In this document: positions 44,725 through 57,800 of the stretch, piece by piece | Layout: each line of letters begins with the position of its first letter | How positions within the stretch are numbered: position 1 is the stretch's first letter | Source of the DNA: Echinococcus granulosus | Lineage: Eukaryota; Platyhelminthes; Cestoda; Cyclophyllidea; Taeniidae | Length of the DNA stretch: 62,635 bases | Assembly: GCF_000524195.1 (NCBI RefSeq) | Contig: NW_020170509.1 | Location: forward strand, 96,933 to 159,567 | Direction of reading: 5' to 3' | Translations under genes and position numbers: made by a program | Notes under the pieces: model-generated | Seen by the model: the letters and a program-made list of their open reading frames with translations, nothing else | Database searches by the model: none | What the model was told of the DNA's origin: nothing

Positions 44725-46276
44725 CTAACAGAAATAGGCAAAAATAAAATCATAACACTGTCAAGTTGTGATGACTTATTCATGTACACTCAATCACTAC
44801 ACATTATTAGTTACTTATCACGCAAATTTTTTAACACCTATTGCTTGACGAACCTGGGTCGGCGTCAAGTTAATTTGACGCGCGATTTCTTCGCGTTCCT
44901 CTGCACTGATATAGCGCTGCTTTTCAAATCGTTTAACCATCTCATTGATTTGGAATGTGCTAAAGAGAACCCGACGTCTGCCTTGTTTCTGTGCTTCGGA
45001 GTCCATCTCCCTTTCCTTCTGCTGTTCTGCTGATGGGGTGAAGACGTTCCCTGAATTGGGAATAGAAGTTGCGGCAGCAAGCTGCTGTAAAAGAAAGTAA
45101 TTTGGGAGTGAGAGGAGGTTTGATGGAAGTTGATGACAAGCTTTTGGTGATGGGATCGGTTCCTGCGGCAACGGTTGCAAGAGTTGCTGACGTAACTTTG
45201 AGGTAGTGTCAAGTAGGAGAGGGTTCGGCGTTTGAAAGAGCGGCAACATGTTTGCAGTTTGGAGTTCATTTAATTTTTCACTTTGACGTGTTGATGAAGA
45301 AGACAAGTCCATGCAGGATTGCTGATGTAGCAGAGGATTCGGAGTGCTTGTCAAGATCGGGCTTCGTGGGGGAAATACTGGTAGTGCCGCCAGGATATCC
45401 TGTTCCTCAGACGTAGTCTCTGTATTCCTCTGATGTTTTACTGGAGAGGGATTCATTTGCAATTGCTTTTCTTTATCAACATTTTGTGGAGAGTGCAGAA
45501 GGAGAGAACTGGACCCGGGAAATATTGGAGGTTGGGATATGCGAGAGTCTGCCTGTGCTGCTTCTTGTGGTGCAGGAGGTATCGCATGCTCCATTTGTTG
45601 TTGCAGGGCCGGCAACAACGATAATAATGGTAAGGGTAGGGACTCTAAGTTTGCGCCTCCGCTGGGGAGAAGTCGGTTCCTCGTATTTAATGCACCTATA
45701 AAAACAAAACGACTTAAATATGGATAGATGTGTCTCTATGTGACTAAATGTTACCTCCTCATTTATATGGGTCAAGGACTTACTCAGGTCGAATGTGGAA
45801 CTATGTGTATCCAATTGGATCCTGCCTGACCCCACCCCTATCGGCGCTACTGTGAACACGTGGTCGTAGGTATGGCTACATGACGGTTAAATAACCACCC
45901 CACTAATGAGTAGGTAATCATAAAAAGTTTCCAAATGTCAACTCTGCTGGACTCGTTCTCGAAAATGTGCAACTGATTAGGGAACTTCTTCTATAGTGAA
46001 CATACCAGGCTTGCTACTTTGACTACTTGAAATGACAGTTCAACAGATAAAAAATGAGTCTATCTACAACTAACGGCAACTATGAAATTCGAAACGGGAA
46101 TAAAAGTCCAAAGGCTTAGGATAAAAGATGAACAAAAAGTGAAGTAGATAAAGTGATAAATTAATATGATAGGCAATACCGTTGATTGGAAGCATTGGCA
46201 GGCATGGAAGTCCACATTGCGTTAACTGTTCGGTATCGGGAAGACCCAAAATATTTTGCACCGTGAAGTTGGACAT
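44293..46276 (-). CDS. NK2-class homeobox transcription factor, complete, three exons
   Basis: Exons 46276-46180, 45695-44854 and 44724-44293 join in frame into 456 residues (ATG 46276-46274, TAA 44295-44293). Residues 4-12, FTVQNILGL, resemble the TN (tinman) repressor motif near the N-terminus of NK2 proteins. The homeodomain is at about 270-329, with RRRVLFS, QRYISAEEREEIA, LTPTQVKIWFQNHRYKTKR. Trp317, Phe318 and Asn320 correspond to positions 48, 49 and 51. Tyr323 (position 54) is the hallmark of the NK2 class, which binds CAAGTG-type sites. Helix 1 is divergent (EMVKRF where ELERRF is usual). An intron falls between homeodomain codons 44 and 45. Between the two motifs lies a Pro/Gln/Leu-rich low-complexity stretch; the tail ends in a Lys/Glu-rich region. 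The subfamily (Nkx2-1, 2-2, 2-5 type) cannot be decided by eye. Confidence 0.93.
44854..45695 (-). CDS. NK2-class gene exon 2 (linker and homeodomain codons 1-44)
   Basis: The acceptor is TTTTTATAG and the donor is CCCAG|GTTCGT. The exon is 842 nt and encodes the low-complexity linker followed by GRRRVLFSTFQ to NLTPTQ. Confidence 0.92.
46180..46276 (-). CDS. NK2-class gene exon 1 (TN-like motif)
   Basis: Starts at ATG 46276 and ends phase 1 at ATCAACG|GTATTG. It encodes MSNFTVQNILGLPD and a Cys/Leu/Pro-rich segment. The fit of phases with exon 2 (32 codons plus 1 nt) supports the join. Confidence 0.85.
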
Positions 46277-46329
46277 GACGAGAGTATGACCACACGGTTT
46301 TCTTATTTCTTTAACTGAGGTAATTGGCC

Positions 46330-46352
46330 TATTTATAAACTGATGCGGCCAA
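46330..46352 (-). promoter_or_regulatory. TATA box and inverted CCAAT of the NK2-class gene
   Basis: On the minus strand TTTATAAATAG (about 46340-46329) lies some 55 bp before the ATG, and an inverted CCAAT lies just upstream at about 46348-46352. Consensus only. Confidence 0.5.
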
Positions 46353-48720
46353 TAAAAACTACTTGTGGAGGTTTGTCCAATAAGAATGGAGCTTTACTCG
46401 ATCACATCCAATTGCTTTGAGGGGGGGAGTACGTGATTTTTTCAGAACCTTTTAATCATACCTCTGTAATTTGATACAAAATTTGCTTCCACTTTGCTTC
46501 TCCTTTCTTTTTGTCCCATGGACTCGTTAGGAATAACCTACTTACCCAGTCCACATTTATGAAGTCGCCCCGCAAGCCAAAACGAATGGTGATTGTAGGG
46601 TGGGTCATTAACAAATGCACTCATTAATGAATTGAATTTGAAGTTGATAACTTTTTCAAACTGTCACTCTGACGGAGTGAATATTTTGTTGATAATGAAT
46701 GAGCCCTAATTGAACCGTCTATTTACGGTACTGCAATCTTTTGGACTCTTCTATGAGATCTTTGTTGACAAAATGTTGAATTTTTCTCGAAATGGTAAAA
46801 AGAGATAAATAAGGCTCTAAAAACCCCTATTTTACATTACCTATGCTTCACTGATACGCGTCTTAAATAACTCATGGTGGTTTTGGTTTTTTTGGTAATT
46901 AGAACGAGAAGCTACGTTTTGTGATCTGTGCCACATGCAGTATAGACTGCTAGAATTATAAACTACAAAATACAAAACCATTAGGGCTTTTACATGAGAT
47001 CTTGACATTGGATTGCCAAATTTATTGTGTGCTATCTTACAATACTAATTTACACGGCTTAAGATGATGATTTGTAGCTGCTTGATGAGAACGGCCTTTT
47101 AAGGAGCTGTTGTAAAAACCATGAGAGAAGTACTGAAGTCATTCAACGCAATAACGTAGTTAGAATACACTTAGATTTAATACCCATCAATCAAAAAGGT
47201 ATATTTCATTACATTGGTTGAATTTTTAAATATTAACTGTGGTTCTTTTCATAATGTCAAATTTCTATACCTGTGAGAAAAGCAGAAGGGAGAATCGGAA
47301 GATGTATGATAATACCTTGCTTTTAAACATACAATGGGTCTATTTTGCTCTACTAAGGAAAGAATATATAATTTGGATGGGGGATTCTGAATGCAAAGAA
47401 AAAGGAAAGGGGGGGGGGGGAGAACCTTAAAGCTACAAAAAACTTATCCAGTCATAATCTAATACATATATAGCTTTATTTGTGATTTGTGCAAAATCAT
47501 CCCGCTATAAAAAGGTGCAAACACAAAACTAGCAATGCATTCTTTGTTAATTAGATCCATTTTTACATAGAAGTACGTTTGAATATGCTAGGGGACCAAT
47601 TTAGGGTAGTTTCCCCATTAAACTCAAGGGCATGTTTGTGTGTGGGTGTCTGGGATGGGAGGCTCATCTTTGTTCGATGGGGCAACTCAGTGCTCACCTC
47701 CCAGTCTTAAATCCCAAAAATACCCGTATTCTTGGGAAATTCTTAAAGGTAATTCCTTAAATGATAAAATCTTTAGGCTGGAAGTAATATCATCTTGGAT
47801 TTCAGTTTGACGAGGTTACCATCCTGGTAACTGGGTCCATCTAAAGACAAATCTATTCCCATTTGGTCACATTTTATGGTAATTAATGTATTTCATGGGT
47901 TGTGTTTTCTCCCTCCTTTCACTTATACTGTTTTATTGGATCAGTCTTTAGCTGTTTCTGTTATTTTTCATCTTTGATGCGTTTAACAGCTGCATCCCGT
48001 AAATTCTGCTGCTCAGTTCCAGCTTAAGTTACTTTATTTGCAATACGTCAAAACCTAATCCTACGCAGTTCTTTTAGAAAGCCAAATCCATTTTCTACTA
48101 GTAAACCAAATAGGCGTCACTCTTGCTCTACTTGTAATAGATTTTTATAAAATTTCGCACCTTCTGACCAAACGCGTTTTTTGACTACATGTTGACCGAT
48201 GAAGGTATCATGGCCCGTGGCATCATGACCCCCTTTTTCAGAATATACTATTTACTATCGAAGAAGTGATGAAATCCTGCAGCGTGATCCCCCCAACGAG
48301 TAGCTCCGCAATTCGTGAGCTTATTGTTTCATTTCGGGAGGGTGAAGGGCAACCACCACACTATAACATTCCTAGGTAGTAATCCCGACGCCCTACCAAG
48401 TGCCGGAATCAAATTAACATAGCACTTCTTCATTGATCAAGCCCAGGCCTCAAATTCACTTCAAGAAAAAGGAAAGCACTCCACTAACATTAAATGATGA
48501 GTGTATTTTCCTGGAAGAAGAGTAAAATTGACAGAGAATAAAAGAATAAGCAGAGGAGTAGAGGAAAGGAGGGAGGTGAGGAGCCAAATCGAAAGAAGTG
48601 CGATGGGCCTAGGCATCGCTCTCTACTATACCATCTTTCCAAATGGAGAAAAAGAAACGAATTGTTTCGAAAGGCGGCATCTGAAGATCTGGATGAGGGG
48701 GATGTGAAGGAAGCTTTTCT
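46353..48720. other. Intergenic region between NK2-class gene and RyR 3' end
   Basis: No gene was recognised. A run of 12 G occurs at 47409-47420. The part next to 48720 is presumably RyR 3' UTR. Confidence 0.5.
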
Positions 48721-48822
48721 CTACTTTACTTGCAACTCCTCTTCGTACTGCTTGCGGAAACAATTACCGATTGGGAAGAAGTCCAGACAGCGTTGTTGAT
48801 AGAGCTCCCATACGTAAGTCTC
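48721..48822 (-). CDS. RYR: RyR terminal exon
   Basis: Acceptor GTTTTTTTAG. It encodes [20 protein letters not shown] and [13 protein letters not shown], then TAG, matching the conserved RyR end ESYVWKMYQERCWEFFPxGDCFRKQYEDQL. Confidence 0.97.
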   Translation of the reverse strand, partial: ETYVWELYQQRCLDFFPIGNCFRKQYEEELQVK

Positions 48823-51800
48823 CTAAAAAAACCACAAGGATTGTCAATCATGTTGAAACACTTAACTGCCCTCAAGGACGTCGTGGCATGATTAACTGAC
48901 AGACATGACGTTGACACGTAATCATGTTTTCAGCATGAGATGACTATTGATTGTCATACGACCTGAATCCATGTTATCACGATGTTAGTGATAACTAAAG
49001 CCTACAAATCCGTCCAAAGATTTGGGCGGTCATTTACTACAAGATTCTAAGCCTGAATGACAGCGACTTAATCAATGCCATCACACATAGGCAGATAATG
49101 AACTACCCACCCTGAAGCTCTACGCAATCAGAGCTAAAAAGTTGTGAAATTTCTCTCCATATTTTCACCATTTTTAACGCATAGCATCGGACACTCCCGA
49201 GTTCATGACACAGCGGTCAGTCATGCGAGTCACAGTCACCAATATAACACCTCCAGCGTGAGCACATGACACGCATTTGCGCAAAGCAAAGCGCATAAAA
49301 AACCACAAAACAACAACTTTACAAGTGTAAACCCACCTGACCGGTGAACTCGGTGTCGGGTTTGTTGATGATATGCATGAGGAAGTACCTACAAAAGATA
49401 AATGTACATTTACACAATTTGGTGAGTAGAGAGACGCACGCCATTCCATGCGTCGCTTGACACGGAAAGGTAAAAGGATTTGCCACGTGATGGAACAGAA
49501 TAATTCAAAACCCACCCGATTGATGGAAAGTATAAAAATTATCTACTGATGGGGTACATGACTAATGACACTTTAGAGTGCGAGACAATCACTGTCAACA
49601 CCCCTTCACAACTTCGATGTCAATTAGGCAGGGAGAACTGAAACTTCCTCCAATTAAAAGGTGTTAGCTGGTAGATCATAGTGATAGTCATGATGACGTG
49701 GAGCTGAAAGGGATTAGACTGAAAAAGTGGTCTGATTGTCGCGCGTTGGAAACCACGCATTCGGCCGACTTTAAATCCTTTTCAATTCTCAAATCTGTCA
49801 ATCCATGAGTAAAAGAAACCTACATGTAGTTGGCGAAGTTGTGTTCTCGTTCCACGTGTCTATCAAAGCCGTGTGGAGTCGCATCAAAGTACTCCTTCCC
49901 GATGCCACAGATGAAGCACTTGGATTCCAAGTCCTCCCGCACCTGCTCTAATTGATCTCTCAGGTCACCAAAGGCGTCGATGATTAGACCTGTAGAAAAT
50001 GGAGGGCAAATTCATGAACCCAACTTCAAAAAATTGGCAAATTTCTAATTGAAAAAAGTGAAATTTGTCGCTTTCATACGAATATTATTCAAGGGCTCTA
50101 ATCATCATCAATTCGGAGTCAAAACTGATTACAATTTAGGCTTTATTGTCATTTCCGCAAACTCTTCAAATTGCGCAGTTTCGACCATCAACCTTTCCGC
50201 TGACGTTACTTCTGTGTTAGCAGACTGTCAATCCGTCTACACATACGTAAAGGTTCTACTTGAAATCATGTAAGTCACACTACAGTAGTAGTAAAAACCA
50301 AACTCGAAACACGCAACAATCACTATTTCGTCTGCTGGATCCTAAACCAAACCCTAACATGAGAGTCTCGAATGCCGACGGATGAAAATGGGCAAATTAA
50401 TTCCGAAAGGGTCAGTGGATTCGTTCTTGGAACAGATTCAAACACCATACTCCATGTAGTCGGTCTGATTCTCAGCACATCACGTTGGTACTCATCTGTG
50501 AACGAGCAACTATCAAGTCTCTCAGAGAGGTGAAGGGAAACCTACCCGAAATCAACCAGCCAAACCGATGCATCAAGTGGGTTTCGATGGAAAATATCAA
50601 CAGAGTTTAGGACACACCTAAAATTACTTGGATGCCAGAATCCATGCCAAATAGCGATTCGCTACGGCAAGGCATCGTTTTAACCAGCTCAGCCGTCCAT
50701 AAGATCCAGACGAACAGGCCTAAACACTCTTAATTGTAAAGGACATGTTTGATTCATGCATACTTTCTTGAGGTGAAATCTTCACAATTCTTGTAGTACC
50801 AAAGCAGAAGAAAACAACTTTTGGCATAATTTCTAAATAAAATGACTTTAATTGCCTCGTGAAAATGAGACTCAATGGACAATTTTCCACTCAATTAAAC
50901 TGTGCGATTGAAGCCAAAACTCCAATTCCACATGAGATAAGCAATTATTTGGTAGATAAGAAACAGAACAAGACATCCAGCAGGTTTGACCACAACCATC
51001 AAAGTGGATATGGAGGTCGGGAAAGACGTTTTATGTGCCTTATGGATGAATCGGTGATGAATTCGTGGAAAAAAAAAACGAGAAAATCCCACTTAGTTTA
51101 GATAGACAGCAAAGCCTTAATAAGGCAGGAGAACTCGAATCTGTTGATCTAAGAAAATTGTCAAAACTTCAACGACTTAACATTTCAAGCATTACGAAAC
51201 TCCTAAAAATCTCATTGATCGACTCCAACCAAGGTCCTTGCTATCATGAGCTACCAAGAAAAGTCAGGACACACAAACCTTGAATGATCGCCAGGAGGAT
51301 TATTATGACAAAGAAGAAGAATGACATGTCAAAGATGATCCGAAGCGCTTCATGTGCATCTCCATCGGGTGGTTCAATTTCATCCCCGATTCCACCACCC
51401 GCTCGCAGACCCGTGTGCAAGTGGAAGACGAAGCACTGGAAGATAAAAAGAGAAGCAGAGTAAATAATGTTCGTTATGTCTATGGGAGTAATAAAAACGA
51501 GAGGGAGGATAACCAAATTACTCACAGTGAGCATGTCATTACACTTGTATTCCTTCTCCCCATCCTCCTCCTTGGTGTAGAATTTGCGGAAGAAGTTGAA
51601 TGCGATGACGGTGTAAAGGTAGATTACAATCGAAGTCAACATGACCGTCAAAACCAGCTAAAACAGGCAAATTTTTGTTTCGTTAATAGATATCTAAATT
51701 AGGGTTTCAACTCCTACGAGGGACTAAAAGAGTGAAGGCAATAGCAGATCTTCAAGTACTTTCAAGTTGGGTTTCTTTGATGCAGAGACTTTCACACTCA

Positions 51801-54800
51801 GTACTTTGTCGCGTCAGCAGCTGACCAGATTCAACTTTTACCCCTTAGTTGAGCTATTCCAGCATGAAATGTCAAAAAATTAATACCGAGTAGAAATGAG
51901 GCATTATTAACTAGCAAACCAGGAGCCAAATTTCAACATTGACAGCGAATCTTCCAGATTTTTTGGCTGCAGGAAGATACGGATGATAAGGATCTCGGTC
52001 CACCTTTCAGCCATTGGTAGCATCAATCTCAGTCTGTGATCACGGATAATGTCCTGCAAATCTCAAATTGAAGTAAACATTGAAGTCTCAGACAGAGATT
52101 TTAAAATGGCTTAGTTCTTTGGTCACGCGTTCTTCAATTTATCCAACATCATAGCTACAGAGCAGCCAAACACACTTCGGTCAAAGTCACATACGCATGG
52201 ATGGATTTGCACCATCAGGCAGTGACCCCGCCACGTCGGATCGGTAAGCGAGTTTTGAGCACGAAACTCACGTTAAATCTGGGTCATCTACTACACTCAC
52301 ACCCCGTGAAAGCGGTGTGACAATCTCGGACGGGGTATTCTGCAGTAAAACCACCCAAAATATCACGTGTTCATTGCACTTGGGGTGATAGATTGAAAGC
52401 AGTAGATTTCGCTACGACCAATTTCAACGGAGTTGAACCTCGTGGACAGGTACGTTGGAGAGCTACGGAATACCCTCCTCCAAAACAATTTAACCAATCA
52501 TTACCTCCTCCGACTCTTCAGCGAAACAAGCATATAATTATTTGAAACAGTAATTTAAAGGTTTAATAAACAACTTCACTTAAATGAATTTGTCTATGCT
52601 AATGGCTACTTAAATGAAATAAAGCTACTCAATGTTGCTCGCAAAGGCTGTACAGGAAATGCGTCCATGTTGATTAAGCAGTAATAATCTATTTTTATTA
52701 TTTTTTACACATCGAAGAAAAAACACCTCAAAATAGCTGGAATCTCACAAAACAGTCATCTCTGCATGATGGGTGAGCAAAATGGCGTATCGGTCATGAC
52801 CTCCACTAGACCATTACGAGATCTAGCGAGCCATTAGAATGCAGAAAAGTGTGACCTACCTGTTTTCCATTGTGTGTAACCGATTGTACAATGGTTGCTA
52901 GCGTTTTGAAGGAAATAGCCACATCCAACAGGTGACATGAGAAGAAGAAGTAGTTTGCATTTCCCAGCAGAGAAACAATGAAGTAGACCACGAGGTATAG
53001 GAACGACTGAATGGAAGAATATGGGAGGATAATCGCATCTATGTAGAGCAATTCTAAAATCACTTAAAAACATACATTATCCGTGAAGATGACACCCCAC
53101 TTCCAAAGCAGGTATTGTAGATCCATCTCCTGAAGCCATGTTGGATGGAACCAACTATCCGAGGCCTCCTCGGGACGTCCACCCGAAGTGATTCCACTGC
53201 TACCTCCGTTGTTGCTAACAGTTTTCATTCCAAGAAGTCGCCTTATCTGCTGTTTATCGTATTGCTCCCCATACTTTTTGAGGACTTTCTTCTTGACAAA
53301 CTTGTCCCAGTACATGTGAGGAAAGCTGGGAGTAGAAAGAACCAATTTATCCCACTGGGCTCTTAGCTTCTCATCAGAAGGCTGTTCAGCTATCCAGATG
53401 CCTTCGAATTCGAGCATTCGGGATATTTCCTTCTCACGCTTAAATATAACCAGCGGAACCTAGCGAAGAGATTCAGTAAAATTTGAGAAAACGCTTGAGA
53501 ATCCACCGATAATTTCACTGTTTGATTACTCACTTTCAAAAAGTAGTAAGCAACAAGCATGCTCAAGGAGAGAATTGAGTGAGCAATGGCGAGTATCTTT
53601 AGCAGTGGACCCAAATATGCAGCCGATTCTGCTAACGTAATCCACTCCTCTTCCTCCCCTGGTCCGACATCGGTTTCGGTGTCTTGAAGGGAGTCCGCGA
53701 TGTTGGAGACAGTGTCAGTAATTGTTGTGACAAAAGTGGCGCCAAATGCAGACTCCTCGCCCGTCCCTTCCACACCGACTCCTCGTTTTTCGATCTAATG
53801 ATAGAAACCCTATTTAACAGAATTTTAAAGAAGGATGAATTTTAAGATGGTCAACGGAACCGGCATTCACCTTGTAGAAGAGGAGGAGGAGGTTAATTAT
53901 GAAGGCAAGGATGAGGGCATTCAATTTGAAACGATAAAAATTGCGTGCAAAAATCGAGATAAGGAAAGTGGAGGTTGGAATAGGCTTCTGTTCCACAACT
54001 ACGGGCTCCTCCACGCCTTCGCGCTCCACTGTTTGCGGACTTGATCCTAAAGTAAAGATAAGTAGTACGGATAATTCATGTAAACCTGCAAAGTCGTCAG
54101 ATAGTCAATAATTATATGAAACCCCATGAAAAGGCAAAATCGCGAAAAGGTACCAATTTGCAACCTACTACTGAAATTACTAATAAGTATGCTGATGAAT
54201 GAGATACCCTAGACGCAGGCACAAGCGCATACGTTTATTCCAGATTGTAAGGTCGGAGAAAGTTTTCTTCAGACAGTAGCAGATTTTATTAAGGAAAACA
54301 CTTAATGAATCCCACTTTTAGATGTATCTTTTCAGTTGGTACATTCAGGTCTTGAAGATCGGAACTCTTCAGGAGGAAGTAGCACCTCCAAAACTTGTGC
54401 TTTCCTTTCTGAGGGGGGAAGAATTTATGCCAGACTTTCTATTAAGATTCTCACGAGAACAATTGATTCTTTTTATTTTAAAGACAACTTAGGCCGCCGA
54501 CTTGAAAAATGACTGCAGCTTACCGATTGTCACCATTAAAAAAAACTTGTAATGGCAGAGAGGACATGGAAAGCGCAAAACGGGCGTACTTATACTTTGT
54601 GCCTGTTTACCGACTGAAGTGGTATTCTTTTGTCGTCCGGCATTCGAATGACTGCTGCTAGGAGTGGTTGACGTCTTTGGGGTGTTTCCCGTGAAGGCTT
54701 CCACTTTTGAGGAGTCCACACGTTCCAACAGTAGTTGTTCCTCCTCCGACAAAAGCCAGCATTCCTTTTCCTAGAAGCAATCATGAAAAAGAGCAGTAGA

Positions 54801-57800
54801 TTGTCAGATGAAAAGTATGTTAGGGCCCCTTAAGCGACTAAAAACTTGTATACCAGATTGGAATATGCAGAAAGTGGCCATTTCCATAACTCGGAATGGG
54901 TGACTTAAAGTAGGCAAATGACAAACTGGGAGAAGATTGAAGAATTTAGGAATAGCAAGCAGAGAAGGGCACGAAACCCTTGAGTCATGAATCAAAGAAA
55001 AGTTCAGGCAGAAAAAATGGTGCGATTATTTTTGGGGGCAGTTATTTGATGAGTAGATGCATGGAACAAAGTAAATTAACATTTTCCGAACAAAATTGCG
55101 AATTTACGTAGAAGTACTCCAAGAAGCGGCTGGAGGGGAATGAACCATTGGGGACCAGAGCCTCCAAATTCGCCCACACAAAGTGGAGGAAGACGCAGCA
55201 ATATTCAAACAACAGGGGGAATGTTGGATAAACAAGTAATGCAAATAATAAATCAAGTGAACGGATTAAATTCAACTCAAGAAAATGTAAAAAATCTTAT
55301 AAAATTGGAAAAAATGAAGGTCTGGACATTTGAAAATGCCTAGAGAAGTCAAATCTAGCGGAAAAGCTCATAGTTTTTCCTAAGGAAAATAAAACTTAGA
55401 GAAGAATGTTACCAATTCAGAAAAATTTTGAAAGAGGTTTTCCTTATTGCTAAACTCTCGGGAAAATAGATTTTGACTAAGTGTGAACTAGGGATTTTGA
55501 TTCAAAGAAATAAACACCCCAGTAAAAAAATCCCAGTTCTAGATTTAATGCTTAAAATCAAAAAAATATTTTAAAGATCACCCGATATATTTTTCTGACG
55601 AATTCCACAGATGCTTGCAAATGTATTAACAGATTAACAAAATAGGCTACTGAACAGAAATTCAATAGATAATCCAGTAACAAGGGCGTTAGTATTCAAT
55701 TACAATTTATGCTACCTAATGTGTCTTGGAGTTATTTTTTTTAAGTGGTAAATATGGTTAGCTTGTAACTCTTACTTCCTCATTCATTTTGCACCAGTTA
55801 ATGGTAGTTGCCTTGCATCAATGGTAGTAACAAATAATAATTAGGTCCGGAGTTTATAATGACTTCATAAAGTCCGGAGCATGAAACGGTTTCCAGAACC
55901 CCAATAGGCATCCTTTAAGTTGACCACTACAGAGATGCAAAAGTCAAAAAGTCGGCAACAAATCGGTAGAATCTGTAGCTAGGGCAAAACAATGCGTGGT
56001 AGTGTGATGCTTAGTTCGTAGAAATGCCGTGCAAAATTTTATGCAAAATTCACATACAATGGCAAGTACACCGAAATAAAATTATTTTCGCAAAAGTCCA
56101 GGCCACTCTTAATCTTAACAAGCCGAAAAAATTACTAAAATCGTTTATCAGTATGGTTGTTAAAATTTCCCACCTGAAGAATGCTGGCAAGATCCGTGAG
56201 TTTCTGCTCCTCCTCATTGGTGGTCCCAAGGTCAGGTGGTTTTGCTTCTTCTTCAGTCAACGTGACTTCCATTTTGCTTCCACTCGTCCGCATTGCGTTG
56301 AATAGCGTCGACGTTTGGCTCCGTTTTACACTCGGGGGTGTTGCTGAATTCATCGACTGAGTCGTTGGCGGTAATTGTGGCGAGGCTTTTTCAGTTGGAT
56401 CTGACGTCAACGCGATCATAAAACGGCCCACAATGGTAAGGACGCCTTTCACCAGACGCACAGCCCCGATCATGAGACCGATGATGAGGCCCAGGACATC
56501 TGCAATGACATCCACGAATGACATTTGTCGAAGACCGCACCAACACTTCCATAAATGGTGAGGACTGAGGAAGGAGATGAGAGTGCCAAGGAATGCAAAA
56601 ACGGAGGAGAGTCGAGTTGCCTCCAGGAGGTTGCGAACAGCCACAACCTAGGATGAGAGACAGAGAAAAGTGAAGTTGGATGTTACCCTAATCAACGCTT
56701 GTTGTGGGAAACGTGGACCCGATATATTGATTAACCATCAGAATCGTGGGAAAGTGTCAAATATTTTGATGGGAAAATTTGAACTTTTTCGATTTTTTCT
56801 TTGGAACAATTATTGTCAGGATGATTAGAAATTGATGTTGCTGCCCAGATTTTTTGTTCCACTATGATGGCAATTGCCTTTCAAGGAAAAGGGATGCTTA
56901 TGCACTCTTCAAATTTACTTGACTCTTTTAAACCCCAACAGACGTGTTTACGGAACGAATTTGAAGCGGTCGTAGTTGTCATAACCCCCAAACGAAGAAC
57001 AAAGTCGACGAAGAAAGGAAAGCGTTAACGAGTGGCAATAATTGGCTACAGCCTTGTTTAGATAGACCTACCCGACTAATCTGTAAGTTCTCGTCATCTC
57101 CACTTATGCCCTGGGCATGCTGCATCTCGAAGATGGTGTCCTCGGCGAAATTGACGAAGCATTCCAGTTTCTCCTTATCACCACTCTCGCCCACCACCGA
57201 GTGAAGGAAGGTGCGTTTGGACTCCTTGATCTGCGGCTTCTCCCACTGGTCGATGTTCTCCTGACGCACCTGAAAGTAGACGCGTTCTATGCGACCCTCC
57301 TTGTTGGTAATTTCAATGCGACCCAGGAGAGGGTCAAACATCTCTAGCATGCCTTTCGCTTTCTGCAGAAGTCGTTCGAGGCTAGAAACGAAATAGGAGG
57401 TACTTAGAGGAAAATTGACCCGAGAAGACGCAGATTTTAAAAGTCTACAAGAAGATTACCGCCACATAAACCCTACAGCAATGCTCACCGTATGTCACCA
57501 GGGATGTGTTCAGAGAGGTTGGTCAGTAGCAGCGCCACATTGAAACCGATATCACGAGCTGGATTGTAGAAGCGTTCCGTGAACTCCTGAAAGTCAATTT
57601 TCCCATCCAAATTGGCGTCTACACAGCCCATTATATAGGTGATTTCCTCCCTGTAGACAGTTAGTAGAAAAAAGTAATCAAAAGCCACCATATGGCGAGG
57701 TGATGATCGAAATGATACTTGAAGATGTGAGACTCACTCATTCAAGGATTTTTGCTGCTCCAAAGCAGTTCGAAACTCTCGATGCGAAATCCACCCGTCT

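Noticed and set aside
51352..51702. 116-codon plus-strand frame
   Set aside because: It is antisense to the RyR S5 and pore exons and part of the intron between them.
53390..53773. RyR minus frame read through the intron at 53460-53533
   Set aside because: The intronic stretch breaks family similarity, and GT-AG sites with matching phase join FLK to VPLVIFK exactly as in other RyRs.
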